From assembly GCF_007827795.1 (NCBI RefSeq), contig NZ_VITI01000003.1:1-64000 (forward strand): a stretch of DNA of 64,000 nt, in the 5' to 3' direction. Position numbers and translations under genes: made by a program. Below are positions 52,586 through 62,936 of this stretch, piece by piece. The DNA is from Azospirillum brasilense. GTDB lineage: Bacteria > Pseudomonadota > Alphaproteobacteria > Azospirillales > Azospirillaceae. Numbering within the stretch: the stretch's first letter is position 1; each line of letters opens with the position of its first letter. The notes under the pieces were generated by a model, which saw only the letters and a list, made by a program, of their open reading frames with translations, did not search any database and had not been told where the DNA came from.

Positions 52586-52625
52586 CGCCCTCCCCCACCG
52601 TTCAGGTTTCTTGTGGGAGTGAGCC

Positions 52626-53132
52626 ATGGAGCATGGAACGCAGAACAGTGATCCGGTCGTCTCGAACCGGACCATGGAAATCGTCGTCGCCGGTCTGTTC
52701 GCCCTGGTCGCCCTCGTGGTGATGGCCGACAGCATCCGCGTCGGCAACGGCTGGGGGTCCGACGGACCGAAGGCCGGCTATTTTCCCTTCTATGTCGGCC
52801 TCATCATGCTGGTCAGCAGTCTGGCCACGCTGGCCGTCAACATCTGGCGCCACAGCGGCGAACGCACCGCCTTCGTCGAGAAACACCAGCTCGCCCTGGT
52901 TCTCAAGGTGCTGGTCCCCAGCGCCGTCTTCGTGATCCTGACCGCCTTCCTGGGCATCTATCTGTCGGCGGTGCTGTTCATCGCCTTCTTCATGCATTGG
53001 GTGGGCAAGTATCCGCTCAAGACGATCCTGCCCGTCGCCATCCTCGTGCCCGCGGGCCTCTTCGTGATGTTCGAGATCTGGTTCCTGGTTCCGCTTCCCA
53101 AGGGGCCGGTGGAGACGATGTTCGGGTTCTAA
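52626..53132 (+). CDS. tctB: Tripartite tricarboxylate transporter small membrane subunit (168 aa)
   Basis: Small four-helix membrane protein. Helices begin at about residues 18 (MEIVVAGLFALVALVVMADSI), 50 (GYFPFYVGLIMLVSSLATLAV), 90 (LALVLKVLVPSAVFVILTAFLGIYL) and 135 (TILPVAILVPAGLFVMFEIWFLV), the TctB pattern. The loop GNGWGSDGPKAGYFPF is conserved in the family. It works with TctA in the inner membrane and is encoded between tctC and tctA. Confidence 0.9.
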   Translation: MEHGTQNSDPVVSNRTMEIVVAGLFALVALVVMADSIRVGNGWGSDGPKAGYFPFYVGLIMLVSSLATLAVNIWRHSGERTAFVEKHQLALVLKVLVPSAVFVILTAFLGIYLSAVLFIAFFMHWVGKYPLKTILPVAILVPAGLFVMFEIWFLVPLPKGPVETMFGF

Positions 53133-53189
53133 CGGGGTTCGGGTTCTGACGGGTCCAGTTTTTACCAATCCAGTTTTTTAAAAGCCGGG

Positions 53190-53209
53190 GCGGCCGCGGG
53201 AACGGCCGC
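53190..53209 (+). terminator. Hairpin between tctB and tctA
   Basis: GCGGCCG-CGGGAA-CGGCCGC, a 7-bp stem with a 6-nt loop, in the roughly 200-bp gap before tctA. Weak; could simply be a local GC palindrome. Confidence 0.35.
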
Positions 53210-53337
53210 GCACACCGAAGCAGCGGCGGGCATCCGCGACGAACCAGCCCATGCGGCAGGGACGAACCCTGTCCTGCGCGCTCAAGACGCGACGTTTCCA
53301 GATGGAACGGGCGCGGATGCCGGAAAGGGAGGGAAAC

Positions 53338-54864
53338 TTGGAAGCGCTCGGGTCACTCATACAGGGGTTCGGCGTGCTCGCCGATCCCATGAACATCGCC
53401 TACATGTTCATCGGCATCACGCTGGGCGTCCTGATCGGCGTGCTGCCGGGGCTGGGCGGGGCGAACGGGGTGGCGATCCTGCTGCCCCTGACCTTCAGCA
53501 TGTCGCCGACCTCGGCCATCATCATGCTCTCCTGCATCTACTGGGGGGCGTTGTTCGGCGGGGCCATCACCTCGGTCCTCTTCAACATACCGGGCGAGCC
53601 GTGGTCGGTGGCGACCACCTTCGACGGTCACCCCATGGCGCAGAAGGGCCATGCGGGCGAGGCGCTGACAGCGGCCTTCACCTCGTCCTTCTTCGGGGCG
53701 TTCGTCGCGGTCCTGCTCATCACCTTCCTGGCCCCGGTGATCGCCGGCTTCGCCCTGCGCTTCGGCCCGGCGGAGTTCTTCGCGGTCCAGCTCCTGACAT
53801 TCTGCAGTTTCGTCGGCATGGGCAGCGAATCCCCCTTCAAGGTGCTGTGCGCCATGATGCTGGGCTTCGCCTTGGCCGCGGTCGGCCTGGACAGCGTGAC
53901 CGGCGAGTTGCGCATGACCTTCGGCTCGGTGGAACTGCTGCGCGGCTTCGACTTCCTGATCGCGGTCATCGGCCTGTTCGGCATCGGCGAGATCCTCCTG
54001 ACCATGGAGGAAGGTCTGGCCTTCAAGGGCAAGAGCGCCAAAATCAACGCCAAGGTCGTGTGGGAGACCTGGAAGAGCCTGCCCCGCTACTGGATGACCG
54101 CCATCCGCGGCTCCATCGTCGGCTGCTGGATGGGCATCACACCCGGCGGCGCCACGCCGGCCTCCTTCATGAGCTACGGCCTCGCCAAGCGCTTCTCCAA
54201 GAACCGCCAGAATTTCGGCAACGGCGAGATGGAGGGGGTGGTCGCTCCGGAAACCGCGGCCCACGCCGCCGGCACCAGCGCGCTTCTGCCCATGCTGACT
54301 CTGGGCATCCCCGGCTCGCCCACCGCGGCGGTGCTGCTGGGCGGCCTGCTGATCTGGGGGCTCCAGCCCGGCCCGCTGCTCTTCGTGGAGCAGAAGGAGT
54401 TCGTCTGGGGCCTGATCGCCAGCATGTATCTGGGCAACATCGCTGGCCTGATCGTGGTGCTGACCACGGTTCCGGTCTTCGCCTCGATCCTGCGCATTCC
54501 CTTCAGCATCATCGCGCCGGTGATCGTGGTGATCTGCGCGGTCGGCGCCTACACGGTGCACAACGCCTTCCTCGACATCGTCATGATGCTGGTGTTCGGC
54601 GTCGTCGGCTACGTCTTCAAGAAGCTGTCCTACCCGCTGGCCCCGCTGGTGCTGGCCCTGGTGCTGGGCGACATGGCCGAAAGCTCCTTCCGGCAGGCCA
54701 TGCTGGTGTCGCAGGGCGATCTGGCGATCTTCTGGTCCAACCCGCTGGTCGGCAGCATCGTCACGCTGGCGCTGGTCATGCTGTTCTGGCCGGTGTTCTC
54801 CGCCCTGCTGCGCAAGCGCCAGTCCCGGCAGGACGGCGGGACCCAGGTCATCCCCGTGAAATAG
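53338..54864 (+). CDS. tctA: Tripartite tricarboxylate transporter large membrane subunit (508 aa, TTG start)
   Basis: Polytopic TctA. IGVLPGLGGANGVAILLPLTF is the family signature, with a second related one in the C-terminal half (AAHAAGTSALLPMLTLGIPGSPTAAVLLGGL). About eleven hydrophobic segments. The start is assigned to TTG 53338 because GGAGG lies five bases upstream and the product then begins at the usual family position (MEALGSLIQGFGVLADP). ATGs at 53302 and 53317 give longer N-termini with poor ribosome-binding sites. Confidence 0.92.
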   Translation: MEALGSLIQGFGVLADPMNIAYMFIGITLGVLIGVLPGLGGANGVAILLPLTFSMSPTSAIIMLSCIYWGALFGGAITSVLFNIPGEPWSVATTFDGHPMAQKGHAGEALTAAFTSSFFGAFVAVLLITFLAPVIAGFALRFGPAEFFAVQLLTFCSFVGMGSESPFKVLCAMMLGFALAAVGLDSVTGELRMTFGSVELLRGFDFLIAVIGLFGIGEILLTMEEGLAFKGKSAKINAKVVWETWKSLPRYWMTAIRGSIVGCWMGITPGGATPASFMSYGLAKRFSKNRQNFGNGEMEGVVAPETAAHAAGTSALLPMLTLGIPGSPTAAVLLGGLLIWGLQPGPLLFVEQKEFVWGLIASMYLGNIAGLIVVLTTVPVFASILRIPFSIIAPVIVVICAVGAYTVHNAFLDIVMMLVFGVVGYVFKKLSYPLAPLVLALVLGDMAESSFRQAMLVSQGDLAIFWSNPLVGSIVTLALVMLFWPVFSALLRKRQSRQDGGTQVIPVK

Positions 54865-54961
54865 GTCATCCCCGTGACATAGCTCCACCCATTCCTCCGC
54901 CGGCGTCCGGGACGGGAAGCCCGGCGGGGGACCTTCTTCTCACATCGGGGGGTTCGGGACG

Positions 54962-55666
54962 ATGGACACGTCCGATTTCATGATCGCTCTGCTCCAGATC
55001 ATCTGGATCGACATCCTGCTGAGCGGCGACAACGCGCTCGTCATCGCGCTGGCCTGCCGCTCGCTGCCGCCGAAGCAACAGAAGATCGGCGTCTTCCTCG
55101 GCACCGCCGCGGCCATCGTGCTGCGCGTGCTGTTCGCCGTCATCATCGCCTATCTGCTGGCCATTCCGTATCTGAAGATCATCGGCGGGGCGCTGCTGTT
55201 CTGGATCGCCATCAAGCTGATGCTGCCGACCGAGGAGGAGGAGCAGGCGGAGCATGCCGGCACCTCCGCCGGGCTGTGGGGGGTGGTCCGCACCATCGTG
55301 ATCGCCGACGCGGTGATGAGCCTGGACAACGTCATCGCCATCGCCGCCGCCTCGCACGGCAACACGGTGCTTCTGATCCTGGGGCTCGCCATCAGCATTC
55401 CGCTGATCGTCTTTGGCAGCACCCTGATCCTGAAGGCCATCGAACGGCTGCCGGCCCTGGTCTATGCCGGCGCCGGGCTGCTCGGCTACATCGCGGCGGA
55501 GGTCATCCTCACCGACCCGAGCATCCATTCCCACGTGACGGAAAGCCTGCCGGTGCTGACCGGGACGGCGCCCTTCGTCGCGGCGCTGGGGGTGATGACG
55601 GCCGGTTTCCTGATGGCCCGCAGCATCAATCGCCGCCGCGCCGTGGTGGAAACCGATCCGGCCTGA
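54962..55666 (+). CDS. TerC/YjbE-family integral membrane protein (234 aa)
   Basis: About seven membrane helices with two acidic repeats, LSGDNALVIALA (about residues 20-31) and SLDNVIAIAAA (about 120-130), the conserved aspartate-asparagine pairs of TerC-type metal transporters. Members of this family are linked to manganese or tellurite handling. It follows tctA by about 100 bp but probably has its own role. Its stop lies within a short palindrome (TGAGAACTTCTCA). Confidence 0.88.
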   Translation: MDTSDFMIALLQIIWIDILLSGDNALVIALACRSLPPKQQKIGVFLGTAAAIVLRVLFAVIIAYLLAIPYLKIIGGALLFWIAIKLMLPTEEEEQAEHAGTSAGLWGVVRTIVIADAVMSLDNVIAIAAASHGNTVLLILGLAISIPLIVFGSTLILKAIERLPALVYAGAGLLGYIAAEVILTDPSIHSHVTESLPVLTGTAPFVAALGVMTAGFLMARSINRRRAVVETDPA

Positions 55667-55673
55667 GAACTTC

Positions 55674-55862
55674 TCAGCAGGAGGACGGGCGACGGGGCTC
55701 GCGGCAGCGACCGCCCCGGACCGCCCGGAAACGGCTCGGCAGGGCCATGGCGCGCACATCGGTGGTGATCTCGGAGATGAGCCCCGGATCGTTCCGCAAA
55801 ATCTCTGTCACCACGGCGGCCAACCCGGCCAGGGCGAACACGACGGCAAGGCTCTCCAACAT
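55674..55862 (-). CDS. Small hypothetical membrane-associated protein (62 aa)
   Basis: Not recognised. From ATG 55860-55862 the product starts MLESLAVVFALAGLAAVVTEIL, a hydrophobic helix that could be a membrane anchor, followed by a short polar part and a basic, arginine-rich tail. It is convergent with the TerC-family gene. It could be a real small protein, as Azospirillum-type genomes contain many such, but no ribosome-binding site is strong and support is limited. Confidence 0.4.
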   Translation of the reverse strand: MLESLAVVFALAGLAAVVTEILRNDPGLISEITTDVRAMALPSRFRAVRGGRCREPRRPSSC

Positions 55863-56023
55863 GGGGAACTCCGGACTCTGACCACACTCATGCTGCGTTG
55901 CAGCAGAGATGACGCAAAGTCCGTTGGGGAGCAAGGGATAAGAAAACGAGCATTTCGTATACCAGACACGCAGCAGGAGCCGGACACAGGCTCCGCACCG
56001 CCAGTTCAGGGAGGAACGTCGAG

Positions 56024-56710
56024 ATGCAAGCGAAGGATGTCATGACATCGCCGGTCATCACGGTGGCGCTGGACACCCCCGTGCCGGACATCGCCGAACT
56101 GCTTTTGACCCATCGGATCAGCGGCTTGCCGGTCGTCGACCAGGACGGCCGCGCCGTCGGCATCATCAGCGAGGGGGACCTTCTGCGCCGGGTGGAGACG
56201 GGAACCGACCGTCCGCGCGCCCGCTGGCTGGAGATGCTGGTGGGCCGCAACGTGCAGGCCGCCGACTTCCTGAAGACCCATGGGCGCTGCGCGCGCGACG
56301 TCATGTCGCGCCCGGTCCAGGCCGTCTCGCCCGACACCGAGATCGCGGAGATCGCTGACCTGATGGAGGACAAGCGGATCAAGCGCGCCCCCGTCCTGGT
56401 GGATGGGCGCCCGGTCGGCATCATCAGCCGGGCCAACCTGCTGCACGGGCTGCTCCGCAACCGGCGGGGTGCCGCCGGTGTCGGCGCGTCCGGCGACGAG
56501 GCGATCCGCGCCGCCCTGCTGGAGGAACTGGGCAGCCAGTCCTGGGTGGACCTCAATCAGGTCAACATCGTCGTCAACGACGGGGTCGTGCAGCTCTGGG
56601 GTGTGGTGGACAGCGAGGAGCAGCGCCGCGCCCTCCACACCGCGGCGAGCGGCGTGAGCGGCGTGAAGCGCGTGGAGGAGCATTTGAACCGGAACCGCTT
56701 CGTCGGGTGA
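56024..56710 (+). CDS. CBS-domain pair plus BON-domain protein (228 aa)
   Basis: Two CBS motifs, about residues 7-60 (DVMTSPVITVALDTPVPD, ending GIISEGDLLRRV) and 90-142 (DVMSRPVQAVSPDTEIAE, ending GIISRANLLHGL), bind adenine nucleotides. A C-terminal BON domain follows (about 155-225, VNIVVNDGVVQLWGVV, GVSGVKRVEEHL). It is probably a cytoplasmic energy-state sensor. Single gene, followed by a GntR regulator 36 bp downstream. Confidence 0.92.
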   Translation: MQAKDVMTSPVITVALDTPVPDIAELLLTHRISGLPVVDQDGRAVGIISEGDLLRRVETGTDRPRARWLEMLVGRNVQAADFLKTHGRCARDVMSRPVQAVSPDTEIAEIADLMEDKRIKRAPVLVDGRPVGIISRANLLHGLLRNRRGAAGVGASGDEAIRAALLEELGSQSWVDLNQVNIVVNDGVVQLWGVVDSEEQRRALHTAASGVSGVKRVEEHLNRNRFVG

Positions 56711-56745
56711 TCCCCGCCCACCCGCCCCATCGAAGGAGCAGCCCG

Positions 56746-57504
56746 ATGCCGCCACCCGAACTGTCCGTCCAGCCCCTGGATTCCGGCGCCACCTTTCGCA
56801 ACCAGGTTTATCGACGATTGAAGCAAGCCATCATCCAGATGGACATCTACGACCACCCCGGCGACGTCCGGCTGGACGAACGCCAGCTCAGCGGCCTGCT
56901 GGGCGTCAGCCGGACCCCGATCCGCGAGGCCCTGACCCTGCTGGAGCAGGAGGGGCTGGTGCGGCTGGAGCCGCGGCGGGGGATCTACATCGTCCGCAAG
57001 ACCAAGACCGAGATCATCGAGATGATCATCGCCTGGGCGGCGCTGGAGAGCATGGCGACCCGCCTCGCCGCCGAACGCGCCACCGAGGAGGACATCGGCA
57101 CGCTGTGGGACATCTTCCGCAGCTTCGAGGAGCAGGCGCCCTCCGACAACATCCAGGAATATTCCGACGCCAACATCGAGTTCCACAAGGCGATCATCCG
57201 CCTCAGCCGGGCGCGCATCCTGGAAACGCTGACCGACAACCTGTTCATCCACATGCGGGCCATCCGCAAGCTGTCGATCCGGCAGGACAACCGGGCCGAA
57301 CAGTCGATGCACGAGCACCGCGACATCATCCGGGCGCTGGAGCGGCGCGACGGCGAACTGGCCGAGCGTCTGGCGCGCGAGCACACGCTGGGTCTGGCCG
57401 CCCATGTCGAGCGGCACGGCGATTTCCTCGACTGGCTGCGGCTGGCCGAGGTCCGGGGCGCCGATGTCAAGGCCGCGTTCAAGGATGGTTTGCCGTTGAT
57501 GTAG
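56746..57504 (+). CDS. GntR-family (FCD) transcriptional regulator (252 aa)
   Basis: The winged helix contains LDERQLSGLLGVSRTPIREALTLLEQEGLV, and the C-terminal FCD domain has FHKAIIRLSRA and EHRDIIRALERRD with the histidines expected for a metal/ligand site. ATG 56746 follows AAGGAG. It lies convergent to mmsA, behind the CBS-BON gene, so its target is unclear; nearby candidates are tctCBA or mmsA. The extended tail (ADVKAAFKDGLPLM) is unusual in length but not in composition. Confidence 0.88.
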   Translation: MPPPELSVQPLDSGATFRNQVYRRLKQAIIQMDIYDHPGDVRLDERQLSGLLGVSRTPIREALTLLEQEGLVRLEPRRGIYIVRKTKTEIIEMIIAWAALESMATRLAAERATEEDIGTLWDIFRSFEEQAPSDNIQEYSDANIEFHKAIIRLSRARILETLTDNLFIHMRAIRKLSIRQDNRAEQSMHEHRDIIRALERRDGELAERLAREHTLGLAAHVERHGDFLDWLRLAEVRGADVKAAFKDGLPLM

Positions 57505-57529
57505 AGCGGCTGAAAGACCGTGCTTTAAT

Positions 57530-57646
57530 CCTCTCCCCTCTGGGGAGAGGATGGCCCGGAGGGCCGGTGAGGGGGTTGCGCTTGTGCCGAACGCCCCGAC
57601 ACGCGCACCCCCCTCACCCTGACCCTCTCCCCAGAGGGGAGAGGGA
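57530..57646. repeat. REPIN-like inverted repeat, family 2
   Basis: Outer arms CCTCTCCCCTCTGGGGAGAGG and CTCTCCCCAGAGGGGAGAGG, inner GGTGAGGGGG and CCCCCTCACCC. Placed between the convergent GntR and mmsA genes, where it may also end transcription. Confidence 0.85.
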
Positions 57647-57658
57647 AACGCGCTCCGC

Positions 57659-59158
57659 TCACTTCATCGACGGGAAGGAAAACTGCGCGCCTTCACGCAC
57701 GCCGCCGGCAGGCCAGCGCTGGGTGATCGTCTTGCGCCGGGTGTAGAAGCGCACGCCGTCCGGCCCGTAGGCCGCCAGATCGCCGAACAGCGACCGCTTC
57801 CAGCCGCCGAAGCTGTGGTAGGACACCGGCACCGGCAACGGCACATTCACCCCGACCATGCCGACCTTGATCGCGTCGGTGAAGTAGCGCGCGGCCTCGC
57901 CGTCGCGGGTGAACAGGCAGGTGCCGTTGCCGTACTCGTGGGCGTCGATCAGATCCATGCCCTCCTGCATCGTCGCCACGCGCACGACGCAGAGGACCGG
58001 GCCGAAGATCTCCTCCCGGTAGATTCTCATGTCCGGCGTCACCCGGTCGAACAGGCAGCCGCCGAGGAAGAAGCCGCCCTCGTTCCCCGGCACCACCAGC
58101 CCGCGGCCGTCGACCACCAGATCCGCCCCTTCGGCGACGCCCTGGTCGACAAAGCCCTTCACCTTCTCAAAATGGGCGCGGGTGACCAGAGGACCCATGT
58201 CGCAGCCGGCGCCGGTCCCCGCCCCGACTTTGAGGGCGCGCACCTGCTCCGCCAGCATCGCCACCACGCGGTCGGCGGTTTCATCGCCCACCGCGACGAC
58301 CACGGAGATCGCCATGCAGCGCTCCCCGCAGGAGCCGTAGGCCGCCCCCATGATCGCGCTGACCGCGTTGTCGAGGTCGGCGTCGGGCATGACGATGGCG
58401 TGGTTCTTGGCCCCGCCCAATGCCTGCACCCGTTTCCCATGGGCGGTGCCGGTGGCGTAGACATACTCGGCGACCGGGGTGGAGCCGACGAAGCTGACCG
58501 CCTGGACGCGCGGGTCGGTCAGCAGCGTGTCGACCGCCTCCTTGTCGCCGTGGACGACGTTCAGCACTCCCGGCGGCAGGCCCGCCTCCTGGGCAAGTTG
58601 CGCGACGAGCAGGGAGGCGCTGGGGTCGCGCTCCGACGGCTTCAGGATGAAGCTGTTGCCGCAGGCCACGGCGACCGGAAACATCCACAGCGGGACCATC
58701 GCCGGGAAGTTGAAGGGCGTGATGCCCGCCACGACGCCCAGCGGCTGGAACTCCGACCAGCTGTCGATGCCCGGTCCGACATTCTTGGAATGCTCACCCT
58801 TCAGCAGATCGGCGATGCCGCAGGCATATTCGACGTTCTCGATGCCGCGGGTCAGCTCGCCGCGGGCGTCCTCCAACGTCTTGCCGTGCTCCCGCGTGAT
58901 CGCCGCGCAGATGCGGTCGGCGTTGTCCTCCAGCAATTGGCGGAAGCGGAACATCACCCGCGCCCGCTTGGCCGGCGGCGTTGCCCGCCACGCCGGGAAT
59001 GCGGCCTCTGCGGCGGCAATGGCCGATTCCACGGTGGCGCGGCTGGCCAGCGGGACGCGGCCGACGGTCTCGCCCGTCGCCGGGTTCACGATGGCGGCGC
59101 TGCGGGTCTCGGCGGGGGCGTCGGCCCTGCCGCCGATGAGGTGCGGAACGAGAGTCAT
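57659..59158 (-). CDS. mmsA: Methylmalonate-semialdehyde dehydrogenase, CoA-acylating (499 aa)
   Basis: Aldehyde-dehydrogenase fold of the MmsA type. The catalytic cysteine is in [12 protein letters not shown], the cofactor loop reads [15 protein letters not shown], and [16 protein letters not shown] replaces the usual ELGGK, as in CoA-acylating family members. It converts methylmalonate semialdehyde to propionyl-CoA, or malonate semialdehyde to acetyl-CoA. It thus serves both valine catabolism (with mmsB) and beta-alanine catabolism, the latter supported by the aminotransferase gene just upstream. Confidence 0.94.
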   Translation of the reverse strand: MTLVPHLIGGRADAPAETRSAAIVNPATGETVGRVPLASRATVESAIAAAEAAFPAWRATPPAKRARVMFRFRQLLEDNADRICAAITREHGKTLEDARGELTRGIENVEYACGIADLLKGEHSKNVGPGIDSWSEFQPLGVVAGITPFNFPAMVPLWMFPVAVACGNSFILKPSERDPSASLLVAQLAQEAGLPPGVLNVVHGDKEAVDTLLTDPRVQAVSFVGSTPVAEYVYATGTAHGKRVQALGGAKNHAIVMPDADLDNAVSAIMGAAYGSCGERCMAISVVVAVGDETADRVVAMLAEQVRALKVGAGTGAGCDMGPLVTRAHFEKVKGFVDQGVAEGADLVVDGRGLVVPGNEGGFFLGGCLFDRVTPDMRIYREEIFGPVLCVVRVATMQEGMDLIDAHEYGNGTCLFTRDGEAARYFTDAIKVGMVGVNVPLPVPVSYHSFGGWKRSLFGDLAAYGPDGVRFYTRRKTITQRWPAGGVREGAQFSFPSMK

Positions 59159-59186
59159 GGCTCTTCCATTGTCCTCCGTCGATGGC

Positions 59187-60548
<1,362 letters not shown>

Positions 60549-60673
60549 CGGGCGGCACTCCTGCTGGTTCGGGTGGGCGTCGGGGATCGTTCCGGAAAAC
60601 AGTGTGCGCGGAGGCTTGGTTGCGGTTAAATCCAAACCATTCAAACCTTACGCAAGCATACGCTTACCTATTC
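60549..60673. promoter_or_regulatory. Divergent promoter between aminotransferase and LysR gene
   Basis: A 125-bp gap typical of LysR-controlled divergent pairs. The stretch TTACGCAAGCATACGCTTACC (about 60648-60668) has AAGC-ATAC-GCTT symmetry and is the best candidate LysR site; the classical T-N11-A box was not unambiguous. Confidence 0.45.
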
Positions 60674-61621
60674 ATGACCAAGCCCGCCCGCCCCTTGAGC
60701 GGCCTCAACGACGCCGACCTGCGCCTGCTGCGCGTCTTCAAGACGGTGGTGGAGTGCGGCGGCTTTTCCGCGGCGGAGGTGGAGCTGAACATCAGCCGCG
60801 CCGCCATCAGCCTGCACATGGCCGATCTGGAACGGCGGCTGGGGCTGCGGCTGTGCCGGCGCGGGCGGGCGGGCTTCCTGCTGACCGACGATGGGCGCAT
60901 GGCCTACGAGGCGGCGCTGCGCCTGTTCGCCGGGCTGGAGAGCTTCCGCAGCGAGATCAACGCGGCGCACGGGCGGCTGCGCGGCGAATTGAACATCGGC
61001 ATCACCGACAACCTCGTCACCATGCCGAAGATGCGCGTTACCGACGCGCTGCGCGGCCTGAAGCAGCAGGGGCCGGAGGTGCGGGTGAACATCCGCATGA
61101 TCCCGCCCAACGAGATCGAGCGCGGCGTGCTGGACGGGCGCCTGCATGTCGGCGTCGTGCCCGCGCGCCGCGCCCTGCCCGGCTTGGACCGTCTGCCGCT
61201 ATACCAGGAGGAGTCACACCTTTACTGCGGGCGCGGCCATCCGCTGTTCGATGCGCAGACGGTGCCCGACGCGGCGGTGGAGGCCGCCGACGCCGTGGCC
61301 CCGACCGAGGCGCGGCAGGTGCCGGAGGCGGCGGGGGTGCAGCAGGCGCTGACCGCCACCGCCACCGCGACCGACCGCGAGGGCGTGGCCTTCCTGATCC
61401 TGACCGGCTGCTACGTCGGCTTCCTGCCCACCCATTACGCGCGGCAATGGGTCGAGCGCGGCGCGATGCGCGCCCTGCTGCCGGAGCGCTTCCATTACGC
61501 CCAGGAGTTCCAGGCGGTCACCAAGAAGGGCGCGCAGCCCAATCTGGTGCTGGAACGGTTTCTCGACCTGCTGAGACGGACGGGGCCGGAGGGAGAAGGC
61601 GGACCCCAAAAACAAGGGTGA
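60674..61621 (+). CDS. LysR-family regulator (315 aa)
   Basis: The N-terminal winged helix-turn-helix is DLRLLRVFKTVVECGGFSAAEVELNISRAAISLHMADLE, with a C-terminal periplasmic-binding-like sensor (GELNIGITDNLV, CGRGHPLFD, GCYVGFLPTHYA). It is divergent from the aminotransferase gene with a 125-bp gap, the classical LysR arrangement, so it probably activates aminotransferase-mmsA in response to beta-alanine or a related compound. ATG 60674 was chosen for alignment; the frame is open upstream. Confidence 0.9.
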   Translation: MTKPARPLSGLNDADLRLLRVFKTVVECGGFSAAEVELNISRAAISLHMADLERRLGLRLCRRGRAGFLLTDDGRMAYEAALRLFAGLESFRSEINAAHGRLRGELNIGITDNLVTMPKMRVTDALRGLKQQGPEVRVNIRMIPPNEIERGVLDGRLHVGVVPARRALPGLDRLPLYQEESHLYCGRGHPLFDAQTVPDAAVEAADAVAPTEARQVPEAAGVQQALTATATATDREGVAFLILTGCYVGFLPTHYARQWVERGAMRALLPERFHYAQEFQAVTKKGAQPNLVLERFLDLLRRTGPEGEGGPQKQG

Positions 61622-61700
61622 TTTTCATTGACGCCGGCCCCCTCACGCCCCACCGTAATTGAGGGGAATACGAACAAAGAACCGATGGGGGAGCGCGGCC

Positions 61701-62261
61701 ATGGTGATGCTGACCGAACAGTTCATCATCGACTACCTGCTGTTCGCCGCCGTCCTTCTCACCGTCACCTGTTCCCTGCTCGGCAGCTTCTTTCTCAGCG
61801 CGCTCAGCCGCCAGACGGGAGCCCTGTCCCGCCTGCTGCTTTGGGGCGTTCCGGCGACCCTGCTCAGCACCGCCCTGTGGTCGCTGGCCATGCCGATAGA
61901 CCGGGCGCTGGTCGTCGGTGCCGCCACCGCCGGAGCGACGCTCATCGGGCAGCATCTCCTCCCCTTCGGTCCGGTCGGCCAAGCCGGCTGCTGGTCATGG
62001 GACGCGCTGGTCTTCCGCGGTCTGTCCTGGACCGGGCGCACCGCCCTGATGCTCGCCCCCGCCGTTTGGCTCGGCGGCATGCCGCCCTGGATCTTGTGGT
62101 TCGCGCTGGCCGGAGCGATGAACGCCGCCATCTTCGCCCTGTGCCAGTTGCGCGGCACCAACCCGGCGCTGCGCCGGTCGGTGGAGCAGGGCGACGTTTT
62201 GTGGGGTGGCTCCCAAGGGGCGGTTCTGGGCGGCCTGCCGGCGTTCCTAATGCTGTTGTGA
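61701..62261 (+). CDS. Hypothetical integral membrane protein (186 aa)
   Basis: Not recognised. About five hydrophobic segments: LLFAAVLLTVTCSLLGSFFLS, LLLWGVPATLLSTALWSLAM, ALVVGAATAGATLIG, TALMLAPAVWLGG and WILWFALAGAMNAAIFAL. No signal peptide beyond the first helix. Start ATG 61701 follows GGGGGAG; ATG 61707 is also possible. Located between the LysR and DUF4112 genes, with no functional clue from the neighbours. Confidence 0.65.
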   Translation: MVMLTEQFIIDYLLFAAVLLTVTCSLLGSFFLSALSRQTGALSRLLLWGVPATLLSTALWSLAMPIDRALVVGAATAGATLIGQHLLPFGPVGQAGCWSWDALVFRGLSWTGRTALMLAPAVWLGGMPPWILWFALAGAMNAAIFALCQLRGTNPALRRSVEQGDVLWGGSQGAVLGGLPAFLMLL

Positions 62262-62459
62262 CGGAGCCCCGATAAATTGGGGATGATTCCATCGTACTCA
62301 TACGAAAATATACCGGGCGGGTCTTGCGCGGGCGGAAGAACCGGGCCATCTGTGCGGGACTGGCTCCGGGCCCCTCTGGCGGTCCACATGGTACGGACCG
62401 CGATGTCGGAGCCCTTCACTTGAGCGGACGGTGCAGCCGTCCCCTTCTGGAGGGTCCGT

Positions 62460-62927
62460 ATGACCGATACGTCTTTTTCCTCTTTCCAGTACGGTTCCGC
62501 TTACGCTGAGACGGAGCATTTTGCGGCGCGCCGGCGGTTGGAATGGCTGGCGCGGATGATGGACAGCGCCGTCCGCGTGCCGGGCACCAACATCACCTTC
62601 GGCGCCGACGCGATGCTGGGTCTGGTGCCCGGCTTCGGCAATCTCGCCACCACGGCGGTGTCCGGCTATCTCATCCGCGAGGCCTGGAGGCTCGGCGTGC
62701 CGCGCGGCAAGCTGCTGCGCATGGTCGGCAACGTGGCGATGGACAGCCTGATCAGCGCCGTCCCGGTCGCCGGCAACATCGCCGACGTGTTCTGGAAGGC
62801 CAACCGCAAGAACATGGCGATCCTGGCCGAACATCTGGACCGCCAGCCCCCGCAGGGCGACCGGCCCCATCATCGCCGCCGCTCGGCGCCCTACACCATC
62901 GATGGCGAGTGGCGCCGGACGCGGTGA
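62460..62927 (+). CDS. DUF4112 domain protein (155 aa)
   Basis: Residues about 25-130 match DUF4112: RRLEWLARMMDSAVRVPGTN, GADAMLGLVPGFGNLATTA and VGNVAMDSLISAVPVAGNIADVFWKANRKN, with two short hydrophobic segments suggesting membrane association. The C-terminal tail is basic (DRPHHRRRSAP). Function is unknown for the family. Convergent with the flavin split-barrel gene, nine bases apart. Confidence 0.88.
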   Translation: MTDTSFSSFQYGSAYAETEHFAARRRLEWLARMMDSAVRVPGTNITFGADAMLGLVPGFGNLATTAVSGYLIREAWRLGVPRGKLLRMVGNVAMDSLISAVPVAGNIADVFWKANRKNMAILAEHLDRQPPQGDRPHHRRRSAPYTIDGEWRRTR

Positions 62928-62936
62928 CGGAGCGCG

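Noticed and set aside
54870..54960. Possible yybP-ykoY manganese riboswitch before the TerC-family gene
   Set aside because: Only a simple GC hairpin (CCGGG...CCCGG) is visible; the conserved loop motifs of that riboswitch could not be found.
55664..55676. TGAGAACTTCTCA palindrome over the TerC-family stop codon
   Set aside because: Short stem with a one-base centre; cannot form a stable hairpin, and there is no sign of regulatory use.
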